From: Glutamicibacter protophormiae
GTDB lineage: Bacteria > Actinomycetota > Actinomycetes > Actinomycetales > Micrococcaceae
DNA: 64,000 nt
Direction: 5' to 3'
Assembly (NCBI RefSeq): GCF_014647495.1
Contig: NZ_BMPH01000003.1
Coordinates: forward strand, 124,001-188,000
Part shown: in pieces, positions 16,966 through 26,401 of the stretch
Numbering within the stretch: position 1 is the stretch's first letter
Layout of the letters: each line of letters starts with the position of its first letter
Notes under the pieces: model-generated
Seen by the model: only the letters and a program-made list of their open reading frames with translations
Databases searched by the model: none
What the model was told of the DNA's origin: nothing
Translations under genes and position numbers: made by a program

Positions 16966-17030
16966 GTGCACGATAGTTGACATCACATTCTGGTCAATCA
17001 GTGCTCTCGTTGACATGTAAAGATAAATCC

Positions 17031-17519
17031 ATGACTTTGGAAACCTTTATCTTGTCAGAAAATAAGTACTGCCTACGCAGGGCTGTTGAAGAAGACCTCG
17101 ACGCACTTGTTGAGCTCTTGTCCAACGATCCTATTCGTCAAGCCGAGAATCCAGCGGCATCTGAGCATCGTGCTCAATACTTGAATGCCTTCCGGGCGAT
17201 TGATGCAGACCCCGCGCAGTTGCTTGTGGTTGTGCTCAACGAAGCGGATGTCGTCGTGGCCACCATGCAGTTGACCGTCATTCCGGGTCTCGCGCGATTT
17301 GGCGCGACTCGACTAACAGTGGAGGCCGTCCGGGTAGACGAACGGTTGCGTGGTAACGGACTCGGCTCAGAGATGATGAAATGGGCCGTCGCAGAGGGCC
17401 ATCGGCGCAATGTTGCTTTGGTCCAACTGACTAGCGACAAAGCCAGGGAAGATGCACATCGTTTCTATGAACGTCTCGGCTTTACCGCATCTCACGTAGG
17501 GTTCAAATTGGCGCTCTAA
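17031..17519 (+). CDS. GNAT family N-acetyltransferase
   Basis: A 162-residue GNAT fold enzyme that transfers an acetyl group from acetyl-CoA to an unknown amine. The acetyl-CoA loop reads VDERLRGNGLGSEMM (R-x-x-G-x-G), preceded by the beta strand LTVEAVRV, and followed by ALVQLTSDKAREDAHRFYERLGF, the typical GNAT tail. ATG 17031 gives a natural N-terminus; the frame is open to 16977. It is monocistronic, with an imperfect hairpin downstream at 17542-17567. Confidence 0.88.
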   Translation: MTLETFILSENKYCLRRAVEEDLDALVELLSNDPIRQAENPAASEHRAQYLNAFRAIDADPAQLLVVVLNEADVVVATMQLTVIPGLARFGATRLTVEAVRVDERLRGNGLGSEMMKWAVAEGHRRNVALVQLTSDKAREDAHRFYERLGFTASHVGFKLAL

Positions 17520-17541
17520 TCGGCACACAAAGATGATTTTT

Positions 17542-17567
17542 GGGCATTAGTCAATCGACTGATGCCC
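17542..17567. terminator. Possible terminator hairpin after the acetyltransferase
   Basis: GGGCATTAGTC pairs with GACTGATGCCC (one G-T pair) around AATC. No T run follows on the + strand. The remaining sequence to 17814 shows no supportable gene. Confidence 0.45.
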
Positions 17568-17814
17568 CGAATACGCGTTCTTGATCGAGGCTGTCGCAAT
17601 GTCCCGTAAGGCGGTCCTCATGCGGGACATAAGTCTTGTTGGCTTGGCATATTTTCGAAACTCCGGGTTTCCAACGATTTCAGATTCCCGTATACCCCGC
17701 CCGCAAAAATGCCCGGTGAAGGTGCCTTATACGGACACCGAAGTTGGTGAGTTTGGAATGCGATCCAGTACAAATATGTCGTAGCTTATTTGCTGGACGA
17801 GCATTGGCCATAGA

Positions 17815-18939
17815 CTATTTCACTCGGCTGATTTCGACCGATTCTGCTTCAAGCGCGAAGTCAGTTTGATCGGATTTCTTGCCATTGGCTTGAGCTGTCA
17901 CAGTGTGCACTCCGGGGTAGTACTTGCGTGTCGTTATAGGCCTGAACGAATGGGTCTTGCCCAGGGTGACAGTCTCGCCTGGCCCGATTTTCCGTGTGGC
18001 AAGTTTGAATGTCTTGGCTCCGTGAGATCCATTTGCGCGCAGGAACCCGACACTGTAATCGATGGCAACGTTGGCTTCAGTGCCGCTATGGTTCGTAACC
18101 TGTGTGGTGAATGCGATCTCACCGTTCCAGGCGATGCGGTCACTGGCAAGCAATGGCGCGGAGATCGACAGATGGTCACCGGAAAAACCGAGGAGGGACA
18201 ACGCTTCGGGATGGCCTTGCTTGGTCAAGGTTCGCAATCCGTGCCGAAGCACCCACGCGGTGTTTTCATCGGCGTTGCCAGCCCATGCGGTGGCCGTCTC
18301 GATGAGGGCCTCCTGATCCGCCCGGCTGAGGTCGTTGAGGTGGTTCGCGACCGATCGACGAACGTATTCCGCGGGATCCCGATAGCTGGCGTCGAGAATG
18401 GCGCGGGTCTCCCTGGGGTTGGCGACGAGCCAGGGGACGCGTTTTGCCCAAGGGAGGTACAGACGAGTCCCTTCGGTGGCCAGGCGGCGAACGTGTTCAT
18501 TCTCGTGCTGCGTCCAGTCTTGCGCGTGCTGGAGTGCCCGTTCCGGCCGAGCGATTATCATCGCGCGGATCGCGAACTCACAGGTAAGCCTGTCCGTGAG
18601 CAGGGCAAGCGTTTGCATGGCCGCATCGAAGCCTTCGATGGCTCCGGAATCAATTGCCTTGGCGGTGATGAGTTCGGAAACAGGCCAGATCATCCAGCCT
18701 GTGAGCAAGGGGTCGCTGAGCGCCTCGTAGATGATCGTTCTGGTGCTGATGAAGTCGACGGCTAGGTCTTTCAGCAAGGCGTTCCGGACGATATCAACTC
18801 GGTCTCGCAGACGCATGCCTGCGATGCGTCACGCTGAATCTTTGAGATGGTCCAGCCCGTTTCCAGGAGCAACCTCGGGCAGCGAAGTACGCAATTGCGT
18901 AATCACGGTCGGGTTGATGAGTTCGTCCATGGATCCCAT
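17815..18939 (-). pseudogene. AlkD-like DNA alkylation repair protein interrupted by TGA
   Basis: The full frame would encode about 373 residues of a HEAT-repeat DNA-alkylation-repair-type protein. ATG 18939 has a strong GGAGG seven bases upstream. The first 36 codons (MGSMDELINPTV onward) end at TGA 18829-18831; the same frame resumes RIAGMRLRDRVDIVRNALL and runs to 17815. The second part contains the AlkD-like TGWMIWPVSE, HENEHVRRLATEGTRLYLPWAKR and YVRRSVANHLNDL segments, then a C-terminal beta-rich region. CGA to TGA would explain the lesion. Re-initiation at ATG 18816 would give 333 residues lacking the N-terminus. AlkD proteins excise alkylated bases, acting directly on DNA. Confidence 0.75.
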
Positions 18940-19120
18940 ATGTTGTCCTCCAAGTGCGCTTGCTAAGGATGAGCTGCTTAGACTGTCAGATGGCTGGCGG
19001 ACCGGAACGATCGAGGAAAACAAATTCGGGGCATTTGGTCTGCTTCCCAGGAGAGGCGGTGCCCACACGCTTTGGCGACCGACGACAGAAGCCTTCTGAC
19101 GGTCGAATCGAGTGCCGGAT

Positions 19121-19657
19121 TCAGCCAAGCCGTGAATACATGTACATGTCCTTACGCGCTCCACCAATTTCTTCCCAGCTGCGCAGTAGGCCTTCTCGCG
19201 TGTAGCCGCAGCGCTCGGCTGTCCTCCAAGAGCCTTCGTTCCAAGGCTCGACATAGAGTTCCACGCGATGAATGTCCGGCAGTCTGAGCCCCCATTGCGA
19301 GATCGCTTCCAGTGCAGCGGAGGCGATTCCTCTGTTGCGGTGCGATGGCCCAACCCAATAGCCGATGCTGGCTCGGCCATGATTGGAATTTTTCAGCCAT
19401 AGTCCTATCTGGCCCAGCGCCTGATCCGAGACGGCGTCCGCGATGGCAAACGAATAGCCGGATCGTTCAACGAGCCGGTGGTGCTGCCGTTCGATGAATT
19501 CGCTGATTTCTTTCCGGGTACCGTTGCGGGGAACTGTTGTGATCAGTGGAATCAGCGGATCGGAGGAAGCATCTTTAATCAACGGTGCGTCTCCTTCGAT
19601 AAACGGGCGAAGGCGATAGCCGCAAGCATCTATGACAGGCTGAATCAACGGGTCCAT
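19121..19657 (-). CDS. RimJ/RimL-type GNAT acetyltransferase
   Basis: A 178-residue enzyme of the RimJ/RimL group, which acetylates protein N-termini or small amines. The N-terminus reads LRPFIEGDAPLIKDASSDP; the acetyl-CoA site is SIGYWVGPSHRNRGIASAAL (about 100-119); HRVELYVEPWNEGSWRTAERCGYTREGLLRS is the family C-terminus. The conserved AERCGY motif is intact. No partner gene is visible; the AlkD-like pseudogene lies downstream on the same strand about 180 bp away. The substrate cannot be deduced. Confidence 0.88.
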   Translation of the reverse strand: MDPLIQPVIDACGYRLRPFIEGDAPLIKDASSDPLIPLITTVPRNGTRKEISEFIERQHHRLVERSGYSFAIADAVSDQALGQIGLWLKNSNHGRASIGYWVGPSHRNRGIASAALEAISQWGLRLPDIHRVELYVEPWNEGSWRTAERCGYTREGLLRSWEEIGGARKDMYMYSRLG

Positions 19658-20459
19658 CTTGAAAGACTAACTGGTCGATAGGGCGACTGGTTCCGTAAAT
19701 CTTGCGGTGCGCGTGGGTCGGCTCACAGGTCAAGCTTCGGGACGGCAACCAGTAGGCAGCATTTTCAACACATCATGATTGGCAGGTCGATTGCACACAT
19801 GGGTTCGGAGAGCCGAATAGCCATTCAGATTCGACTGGGTCGGCATTGCCGCAGAGGAATGCTCCGAGGGATCAAGTTCTAGCTCAATGGGTCGTTTTCC
19901 AATGCCATTCGGTATGGGCCAACTGGGATTCGAACGCGACCAGCGCGCCGCAGGCATCGTAAACCGGCATCCGGATACCCCTGCCGCTCTGCGAGTACCC
20001 GTCATGAAGAGGCACGGAATCCAGGCCCAAAAATTCTCGAACACCTGCTCTGATTCTCACGCTTCAAACCTAATGCACGGCACTGCAGCTCTCAGGAATT
20101 TGCGTGACGGTCAGGGCGGGATATTCGATCCCCGCAATGCAATGAACAAGAATGACGCGAGACCGCAATTGGAAGGAAATACAACGTGTCGGATCTGTGT
20201 CTCGAAGATCGCCAACTGCTTTTACCCGGAGGTGAACCACAAGGCTACGGCAAACTACCAATCCGATTTCTTGAAGTTGGTAAGCGGGCAAGGACATGTT
20301 AAGAATCCGCCGTCTGCAAGCTTGCCGCGAAGCAAAAGCAAAGCGATGGCTACCACCGAACGGTTGTCGAACTTCAAATGGTTCTCAACTTTGCGTGTTC
20401 GGGATAGCCATCGCTGTCCGAGTTAAGCCGGGCAAGAATTGATCAAGCTGGCTTCAGGA
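19658..20459. other. 800-bp stretch without a confident gene; possible gene remnants
   Basis: No intact gene is supported. A leftward frame from GTG 20060 to a stop at 19884 encodes 58 residues with coding-like composition in its second half (QSGRGIRMPVYDACGALVAF), possibly the tail of a decayed gene. An 11-bp perfect inverted repeat, AGCGATGGCTA/TAGCCATCGCT, lies near 20343-20353 and 20406-20416. Together these suggest a scar of past insertion or decay at the right edge of the accessory stretch. Confidence 0.4.
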
Positions 20460-22250
20460 TCAGCCGACGATCTCGGAGAGTTCCAGCCAGCGTTCTTCCA
20501 GTTCGTCAACCTGGTCCTGCAATTCGCTGATTTCTGCGGTGAGCTTGCCCAGGCCTTCGTAGTCGGACTGGTCATGGCTGGCCATCTTCTCGTGGATCTT
20601 GGCGATCTTCTCCTGCAGCTGGCTGACCTTGCGCTCGTTGGCGTTCAGCTCCTTCTGCGCGGCGCGCAGCTCGGCGCCGCTCGGGCCTGCAGGCTTGGCC
20701 TGTTCGGTGCCGGAAGACTGCGACGGGTTGGACCCTGAGCCAGTGCCCTGGGCGCTGCGCAGTGTCAGGTATTCGTCCACACCGCCCGGGACGTGACGGA
20801 AGTGCCCGTCCAGGATCGCGTACTGCTGGTCGGTGACGCGCTCCAGCAGGTAGCGGTCGTGCGACACCACGATCAGCGTACCCGGCCAGGAATCCAGCAG
20901 GTCTTCCAACGCGGCCAGCATGTCGGTGTCGACGTCGTTGGTCGGCTCATCGAGGATCATCACGTTCGGCTCGTCCATCAGGATCATCAGCAGCTGCAGG
21001 CGGCGGCGCTGGCCGCCGGAGAGCTCGCGGACCTTGGTGGACAGGTGGGCCGAGGAGAACCCCAGGCGTTCAAGCAGCTGGGCCGGGGTCAGGTCCTTGC
21101 CGTCCACGTTGAACGTGGTGCGGAAGCGGCCGAGCACCTCGCGGACCAAGTCCTCGCCGATCTGGTCCAGTTCGCGGAATTGCTGGTCCAGTACGGCCAG
21201 CTTCACGGTCTTGCCGCGCTTGATCTTGCCGCTGGAGGGCTCCACGGTGCCTGCAATCAGACCCAGCAGCGTGGACTTGCCCGCGCCGTTGGCGCCCAAC
21301 AGGCCGGTGCGCTCGCCGGGCCCGATGCGCCAGGTGAAAGGCTTGAGGATCTGCTTCGGGCCGAAGGACACCGAGGTGTCCAGCAGGTCGATGACGTCCT
21401 TGCCCAGTCGGCTGGTGGCCATGCGCTTGAGTTCCAGCGGGTTGCGCACCGGGGGCACGTCGGCGATGAGCTGGTTGGCGGCCTCGATGCGGAATTTCGG
21501 CTTGGCGGTTCGGGCCGGTGCGCCGCGCCGCAGCCAGGCCAGTTCCTTCTTCATCATGTTCTGGCGCTTGGATTCGGTGACGGCCGCGATGCGGTCGCGT
21601 TCCACACGCTGCAGCACGTAGGCGGCATAGCCGCCTTCGAAGGGCTCGACAATGCCGTCGTGCACTTCCCACGTGGTGGTGCACACCGCGTCGAGGAACC
21701 AGCGGTCGTGGGTGACGACCATCAGCCCGCCGGTGTTCTTGGACCAGCGCTCGTTGATGTGCTCGGCCAGCCAGGAGATGCCTTCGACGTCCAGGTGGTT
21801 GGTCGGCTCGTCGAGGATCACGACGTCCCAGTCCTGCACCAGCAGGGCTGCCAGGGCCACGCGGCGGCGCTGGCCGCCGGAGAGCGTGCCCACGGTCGCT
21901 TCCCAGTCCAGGTCTGCGACGAGGCCGGCGATGATGTCGCGGGTGCGGGCATCGCCGGCCCATTCGTGGTCGGCCATGTCGCCGACCACCGCGTAATGGA
22001 TGGTTGAGTCCGAATCCAGGGTGTCGCTCTGGTCCAGGACTCCCACCCGCAGGCCGTTGCGCTGGGTCATGCGTCCCGAATTCGGCTGGATCTTGCCGGA
22101 GAGCATGCCAAGCAGCGAGGACTTGCCTTCACCGTTGCGTCCCACGAGTCCAATACGGTCGCCGTCGGAAATGCCGATGGTGACCGAGTCAAAGACAACG
22201 TGGGTTGGATATTCCAGATGCAGGGCTTCGCCCCCGAGTAAATGTGCCAC
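20460..22250 (-). CDS. ABC-F family ATP-binding protein (Uup-like)
   Basis: A soluble 596-residue protein with two ABC domains and no membrane segment. Domain 1 has Walker A GRNGEGKSS (about 37-45), LSGGQRRR and LDEPTNHLD; domain 2 has GANGAGKST, LSGGQRRR and ILDEPTNDVD. The C-terminal ~90 residues (ELRAAQKELNANERKVSQLQEKIAKIHEKM) form a coiled coil as in Uup. ABC-F proteins act on the ribosome, at the E site, to relieve stalling. In many actinobacteria this gene lies close to ispE and tRNA-Gln; here the right neighbour is kept and the left one displaced. Confidence 0.93.
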   Translation of the reverse strand: MAHLLGGEALHLEYPTHVVFDSVTIGISDGDRIGLVGRNGEGKSSLLGMLSGKIQPNSGRMTQRNGLRVGVLDQSDTLDSDSTIHYAVVGDMADHEWAGDARTRDIIAGLVADLDWEATVGTLSGGQRRRVALAALLVQDWDVVILDEPTNHLDVEGISWLAEHINERWSKNTGGLMVVTHDRWFLDAVCTTTWEVHDGIVEPFEGGYAAYVLQRVERDRIAAVTESKRQNMMKKELAWLRRGAPARTAKPKFRIEAANQLIADVPPVRNPLELKRMATSRLGKDVIDLLDTSVSFGPKQILKPFTWRIGPGERTGLLGANGAGKSTLLGLIAGTVEPSSGKIKRGKTVKLAVLDQQFRELDQIGEDLVREVLGRFRTTFNVDGKDLTPAQLLERLGFSSAHLSTKVRELSGGQRRRLQLLMILMDEPNVMILDEPTNDVDTDMLAALEDLLDSWPGTLIVVSHDRYLLERVTDQQYAILDGHFRHVPGGVDEYLTLRSAQGTGSGSNPSQSSGTEQAKPAGPSGAELRAAQKELNANERKVSQLQEKIAKIHEKMASHDQSDYEGLGKLTAEISELQDQVDELEERWLELSEIVG

Positions 22251-22451
22251 GTCTCCAGTTTACTTTCCGGGGCAAATCGAAAGACCAAGCTGTGATAATC
22301 GCCTGATTATCGAAGTTGCCATCGCGGTGCGCGTGCGATAAAGCTGAGAATAAAAGTGACTCTCAATACGGTGTTTTGCGATTTCACACAGCACCGCCGG
22401 GCATGGCAGAATAATGAGCGTGCTTGGCTGGTTTACCCGCCGAGAACATTT

Positions 22452-22523
22452 TCCGCCCTGGTGTAATGGCAACACGCCAGCCTTTGGAGCTGTGCATTCT
22501 AGGTTCGAATCCTAGGGGCGGAA
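22452..22523 (+). tRNA. tRNA-Gln (anticodon TTG)
   Basis: The acceptor arms TCCGCCC (22452-22458) and GGGCGGA (22516-22522) pair fully; the T arm CTAGG-TTCGAAT-CCTAG is perfect. The anticodon loop reads CTTTGGA, giving TTG. A follows as discriminator base and CCA (22524-22526) appears encoded. The position before glmU is conserved in related genomes. The anticodon stem has one imperfect pair, so the assignment rests mainly on the loop. Confidence 0.85.
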
Positions 22524-22658
22524 CCATTTTCCAAGCGTCGCTGCTGCGGCGCTTTCTTGGTATCAAAGTTCAGTTGCCTTCGATCTGCGCGATAGACTGG
22601 CTGAGGGGTTTTTCTTCACTGCCCAAAACCCCAAAGCGACCCGCAGGAGAAAAGCAAC

Positions 22659-24110
22659 TTGAGCGACCAGGTCAACGCACCAGTAGCCGTCATCGTCCTC
22701 GCCGCAGGCGCAGGAACCCGAATGAAATCGGCCAAACCGAAAATCATGCATGAAATCGCAGGTCGCTCCATGGTTTCCCATGCGCTGCATGCGGCCTCTG
22801 CGCTTGAACCCCGGAACCTCGTTGCGGTGGTCCGCCACCAGCGCGACCTGGTTGCCGAGCATATCCTGACTCAGTTCCCGAACATCACCATCGCGGACCA
22901 GGACGATGTTCCGGGCACCGGACGCGCCGTGCAGCAGGGCCTCGAGGCCATTGATCCGAGCCTTGAAGGCACCGTCGTGGTGACCTACGGCGATGTGCCG
23001 TTGCTCACCAGCGAGGTGCTGCTGGAACTGGTCGCCACCCATGAGTCCAACGGCAACTCGGTGACCGTGCTGACCACCGAGCTGGATGACCCCTCCGGCT
23101 ACGGACGTATCCTGCGCGATGCCAACGGGGACGTCTCCGGAATCCGCGAGCAGAAGGACGCCTCGCCGGAAGAGCTGACTGTCAAGGAGATCAACTCCGG
23201 CATCTACGCCTTCGACGCGCAGATGCTGCGTTCGGCACTGAACGAGGTCACCACCGACAACGCGCAGGGCGAAATGTACCTGACCGACGTGCTGGCCATC
23301 GCCCGCTCCCACGGCGGCCGCGTGGCCTCCTCGCGGATCGCGGACCGCTGGCAGATCGAGGGTGCGAACGACCGCGTGCAGGTTTCCAACTTGGCCCGCA
23401 TCTACAACCAGCGCAAGAACGAATTCTGGATGCGACAGGGTGTCACCATCGTGGACCCTGCCACCACTTGGATCGACGCCGAGGTCATGATCGGCCAAGA
23501 CGCCACCCTCAAGCCGGGCACCCAGCTGCACGGCGAAACCATCATCGGCTCCAACGCTGTCGTCGGACCGGACACCACCCTGACCAACGTCGTGGTGGGC
23601 CAGGGCGCAACGGTCAAGCGCAGCGACGCTACCGACTCGCGCATTGCCGACGGTGCCTCGGTGGGCCCGTTCGCCTACCTGCGTCCGGGCACCGACCTGG
23701 GTGCCGACGGCAAGATCGGCGCCTTCTACGAAACCAAGAACGTGACCATTGGTCGCGGTTCCAAGCTCTCGCACCTTGGCTACGCCGGGGATGCTGAAAT
23801 CGGTGAGTTCACCAACATTGGTTGTGGCAACATCACCGCGAACTACGACGGCGAAAAGAAGCACCGGACCAAGATTGGTTCGCACGTGCGCACCAGCTCG
23901 AACACCGTGTTCGTCGCCCCGGTCGAAATCGGGGACGGCGCCTACACCGGTGCCGGCGCCGTCGTCCGCAAGAATGTCCCGGCCGGTGCCTTGGCACTGT
24001 CCGTGGCTCCGCAGCGCAACACCGAGGGCTGGACGCTGGAAAAACGTCCCGGCACTTCTTCGGCTGACGCCGCGTTCAAGTCCTCGTTGAACTCCTCGGT
24101 TTCCGAGTAG
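22659..24110 (+). CDS. glmU: Bifunctional UDP-N-acetylglucosamine pyrophosphorylase / glucosamine-1-phosphate N-acetyltransferase
   Basis: GlmU acetylates glucosamine-1-phosphate and then joins it to UTP, producing UDP-GlcNAc for peptidoglycan. The N-terminal nucleotidyltransferase has LAAGAGTRMKSAKPK (about 13-27); the C-terminal half is a left-handed beta-helix acetyltransferase with repeated hexapeptides and the GYAGDAEIGEFTNIGCGNITANYDG active-site segment. Length 483 is standard for actinobacteria. The start is TTG 22659 with GGAGA eight bases upstream. prs follows 68 bp later on the same strand, the usual pairing. Confidence 0.97.
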   Translation: MSDQVNAPVAVIVLAAGAGTRMKSAKPKIMHEIAGRSMVSHALHAASALEPRNLVAVVRHQRDLVAEHILTQFPNITIADQDDVPGTGRAVQQGLEAIDPSLEGTVVVTYGDVPLLTSEVLLELVATHESNGNSVTVLTTELDDPSGYGRILRDANGDVSGIREQKDASPEELTVKEINSGIYAFDAQMLRSALNEVTTDNAQGEMYLTDVLAIARSHGGRVASSRIADRWQIEGANDRVQVSNLARIYNQRKNEFWMRQGVTIVDPATTWIDAEVMIGQDATLKPGTQLHGETIIGSNAVVGPDTTLTNVVVGQGATVKRSDATDSRIADGASVGPFAYLRPGTDLGADGKIGAFYETKNVTIGRGSKLSHLGYAGDAEIGEFTNIGCGNITANYDGEKKHRTKIGSHVRTSSNTVFVAPVEIGDGAYTGAGAVVRKNVPAGALALSVAPQRNTEGWTLEKRPGTSSADAAFKSSLNSSVSE

Positions 24111-24178
24111 TCCGGCACGGATTAATTTTCCTCAGTACACCTCATTTGTGATAGCGAAGCGAGCGAGAAGACATAACC

Positions 24179-25159
24179 ATGAGTGAACTCAGCCATAACG
24201 TCGACCGAAAGCTGGTTCTGGCGTCCGGGCGCGCCCACCCGGAGCTGGCGGCCGAAGTGGCCAAGGCCCTGAACACCGACCTGCTGCCGCTGAACGCCTA
24301 CGACTTCGCCAACGGCGAGATCTACGTTCGGTCGGACGAGTCGGTGCGCGGCAAGGACGTATTCCTGATCCAGTCCTACCCGGCTCCGCTGAACAACTGG
24401 CTCATGGAGCAGTTGATCATGATCGATTCGATGAAGCGCGCCAGTGCCCAGCGCATCACCGTGGTTGCCCCCTTCTACCCCTATGCGCGCCAGGACAAGA
24501 AGGGCCGCGGCCGCGAGCCGATCTCGGCACGCCTGGTTGCCGACCTGTTCAAGACCGCCGGTGCGGACCGCGTAATCTCCTGCGACCTGCACACCGCGCA
24601 GATCCAGGGCTTCTTCGACGGCCCGGTCGACCACCTGTTCGGCTTCCCGCTGCTGGCTGACTACATCAAGACCAAGGTCGATGTCAGCAACGCCACCGTG
24701 GTTTCCCCGGACACCGGCCGCGTGCGCGTGGCGGAACAGTGGGCCGAACGCCTGGGCGGCACCCCGCTGGCCTTCGTGCACAAGTCCCGCGACCTGACCG
24801 TGCCCAACCAGGCCGAGTCGAAGACCGTAGTGGGCCAGGTCGAGGGACGCACCGCGATCCTGATCGACGACATGATCGACACCGGCGGAACCATCGCGGG
24901 CGCAGTGCGCGTGCTGAAGGAAGCCGGTGCCACCGACGTCATCATCGCCGCGACCCACGCGGTCTTCTCCGACCCGGCCGCACAGCGCCTGGCAGAGTGC
25001 GGGGCCACCGAGGTTGTTGTCACCAACACCCTTCCGATCCCGGAAGAGAAGCGTTTCGAAAACCTCACCGTCTTGTCGATCGCCCCGATGCTGGCCCGCG
25101 CCATCTCAGAGGTGTTCCACGACGGTTCGGTGACGAACCTCTTCGAAGGACGCGCCTAG
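24179..25159 (+). CDS. prs: Ribose-phosphate pyrophosphokinase
   Basis: Makes PRPP from ribose-5-phosphate and ATP for purine, pyrimidine, histidine and NAD synthesis. The 326-residue protein has the class I pattern: NGEIYVRSDESVRG near the N-terminus, YPYARQDKKGRGREPISA (flexible loop), the DLHTAQIQGFFD metal/ribose site, and the PRPP-binding ILIDDMIDTGGTI loop around 228-240. It lies downstream of glmU and ends at a strong hairpin (25178-25212). Confidence 0.97.
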   Translation: MSELSHNVDRKLVLASGRAHPELAAEVAKALNTDLLPLNAYDFANGEIYVRSDESVRGKDVFLIQSYPAPLNNWLMEQLIMIDSMKRASAQRITVVAPFYPYARQDKKGRGREPISARLVADLFKTAGADRVISCDLHTAQIQGFFDGPVDHLFGFPLLADYIKTKVDVSNATVVSPDTGRVRVAEQWAERLGGTPLAFVHKSRDLTVPNQAESKTVVGQVEGRTAILIDDMIDTGGTIAGAVRVLKEAGATDVIIAATHAVFSDPAAQRLAECGATEVVVTNTLPIPEEKRFENLTVLSIAPMLARAISEVFHDGSVTNLFEGRA

Positions 25160-25177
25160 CAGCCCTCGGTTCGCAAG

Positions 25178-25212
25178 CCTTCGGCCGGCACCCACTGGGT
25201 GCCGGCCGAAGG
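25178..25212. terminator. Strong hairpin after prs
   Basis: Perfect 16-bp arms (CCTTCGGCCGGCACCC and its complement) around a 3-base loop. No T run follows; such GC-rich hairpins are common terminators in actinobacteria. It lies between convergent genes and may act both ways. Confidence 0.8.
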
Positions 25213-25251
25213 CGCGTTAATAGCCAGATGGTGTTCTGCCGACTCTCTGAC

Positions 25252-25824
25252 TTAGAGGTGTAGGGAGCCAACGAATCGGGAGGCTGTTTGCTGCGGTGTT
25301 TCGCCTGCGGTATAGAGGGTGGCGGTCGCCATCCTCCGGCTCAGCGGATCATCGAGCCATTGGGCGAGGAAGTCGTGGGATTCACGGATCCAATCGGTGC
25401 CCTTGACGACGATCGATCGTTCCCTGAGGATCTGCAGAGATCGATCTCGATCGTTACACGGTTCGACGTAGAGAACGTGCTCAACCGGAGCGAGAGCGTT
25501 CGCCGTTTGCCGTGCATATCGTGCCTGCGTATAGGATGCATGTCCGGCGCCCAAGGCCACCACCGTGCCGGGATATTCCGCCATGGCCCGCACTACAGCA
25601 TGGGCACGCGCCTTTTCCCACTCTTGCTCTGCGGCAACACGGCCAACAGCATCGATGCGTTCAATCAGTTGTGCAATGCTCCAGCCGACTTCACCGTAGT
25701 AGCCGTCGCCAACATCGTCGAGGTCAATGAATTCCACGGACAGTTCTTGGGCGATGAGTTGGCCCAACGTGGATTTTCCGCTGGCCGCCGGTCCGAGCAG
25801 GACCACGCTTGGTGTCGTTGGCAT
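25252..25824 (-). CDS. Shikimate-kinase-like P-loop kinase
   Basis: A small P-loop protein of 190 residues starting MPTTPSVVLLGPAASGKSTLG; Walker A is GPAASGKST. FIDLDD follows as the DxD-like site of shikimate-kinase-fold enzymes, and VVALGAGHASY sits where AroK has its GGG motif. The C-terminal half diverges from AroK (WIRESHDFLAQWLDDPLSRRMAT), and there is no shikimate gene nearby, so it may be a shikimate kinase paralogue or another small-molecule kinase. ATG 25824 is preferred; GTG 25851 is an in-frame alternative. The gene is divergent from a hypothetical gene, with about 47 bp between the starts. Confidence 0.75.
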   Translation of the reverse strand: MPTTPSVVLLGPAASGKSTLGQLIAQELSVEFIDLDDVGDGYYGEVGWSIAQLIERIDAVGRVAAEQEWEKARAHAVVRAMAEYPGTVVALGAGHASYTQARYARQTANALAPVEHVLYVEPCNDRDRSLQILRERSIVVKGTDWIRESHDFLAQWLDDPLSRRMATATLYTAGETPQQTASRFVGSLHL

Positions 25825-25871
25825 AGTCTTGAGTCTTGCATGAAGTGCCACAAGCAGCGAGAAGCGATGGA

Positions 25872-26375
25872 ATGAAACCGAGAAGTGTCGTCATTGGTGG
25901 TGTGAGCCGCCAAGGCATCGAGAAGCGGCTTGCAGCGGCAGGAGTAGAACTTAACGACTACGCTCGCATGCTGCTGGCCCATCAAGTATTCGACTCAGTG
26001 AGTCCTGCTGAGCAGGCGAATTTCGCTAGTTTTCGGGTGCAGGATCTTGGAATCCAGCAGCCAGCGACGCTAAAAACGATATTCGATCTTGCCATGAGTC
26101 AGGACCTCGCACTTTGTCCTGCTTCGGCCGGCCCATTTCTGCGCTTGGCGACCATGGATCAGCAGAACTCGACGAACTCGATCCTCAGCGCTGGGAAGAA
26201 GCCGGTGAACTCACTGACAATTGCCTCACTGCCGTTGGGCACCGACGATTTTCCCAAGGGTTTCTATTTGCGAGTGGTGGACGGCGTGCCCTGGCTGCGC
26301 GGCTATCGCTGCGAAAATGCCTATGAGTTCGCGCCGGAGGATGCCTTTATTTTCCAGATACCAGGGCTTGGGTGA
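25872..26375 (+). CDS. Hypothetical protein
   Basis: A 167-residue protein starting MKPRSVVIGGVSRQGIEKRLAAAGVELNDYARMLLAH. The C-terminal part holds LPLGTDDFPKGFYLRVVDGVPWLRGYRCENAYEFAPEDAFIFQ, which looks like a folded beta domain. No family or motif is recognised. An open frame extends upstream to 25836 but ATG 25872 gives the more natural start. It lies between the P-loop kinase and the rplY promoter and is probably monocistronic. Confidence 0.65.
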   Translation: MKPRSVVIGGVSRQGIEKRLAAAGVELNDYARMLLAHQVFDSVSPAEQANFASFRVQDLGIQQPATLKTIFDLAMSQDLALCPASAGPFLRLATMDQQNSTNSILSAGKKPVNSLTIASLPLGTDDFPKGFYLRVVDGVPWLRGYRCENAYEFAPEDAFIFQIPGLG

Positions 26376-26401
26376 TCTGGGCGTGGTGTTGGCTACAGAT
26401 T

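Noticed and set aside
17581-17784. Possible 67-residue protein downstream of the acetyltransferase
   Set aside because: No convincing Shine-Dalgarno, no recognisable motif, and composition not typical of coding sequence here.
20186-20302. 38-residue frame from GTG with GAAGGA upstream
   Set aside because: The Shine-Dalgarno is reasonable, but the product is short, without motifs, and lies in a stretch of apparent remnants.
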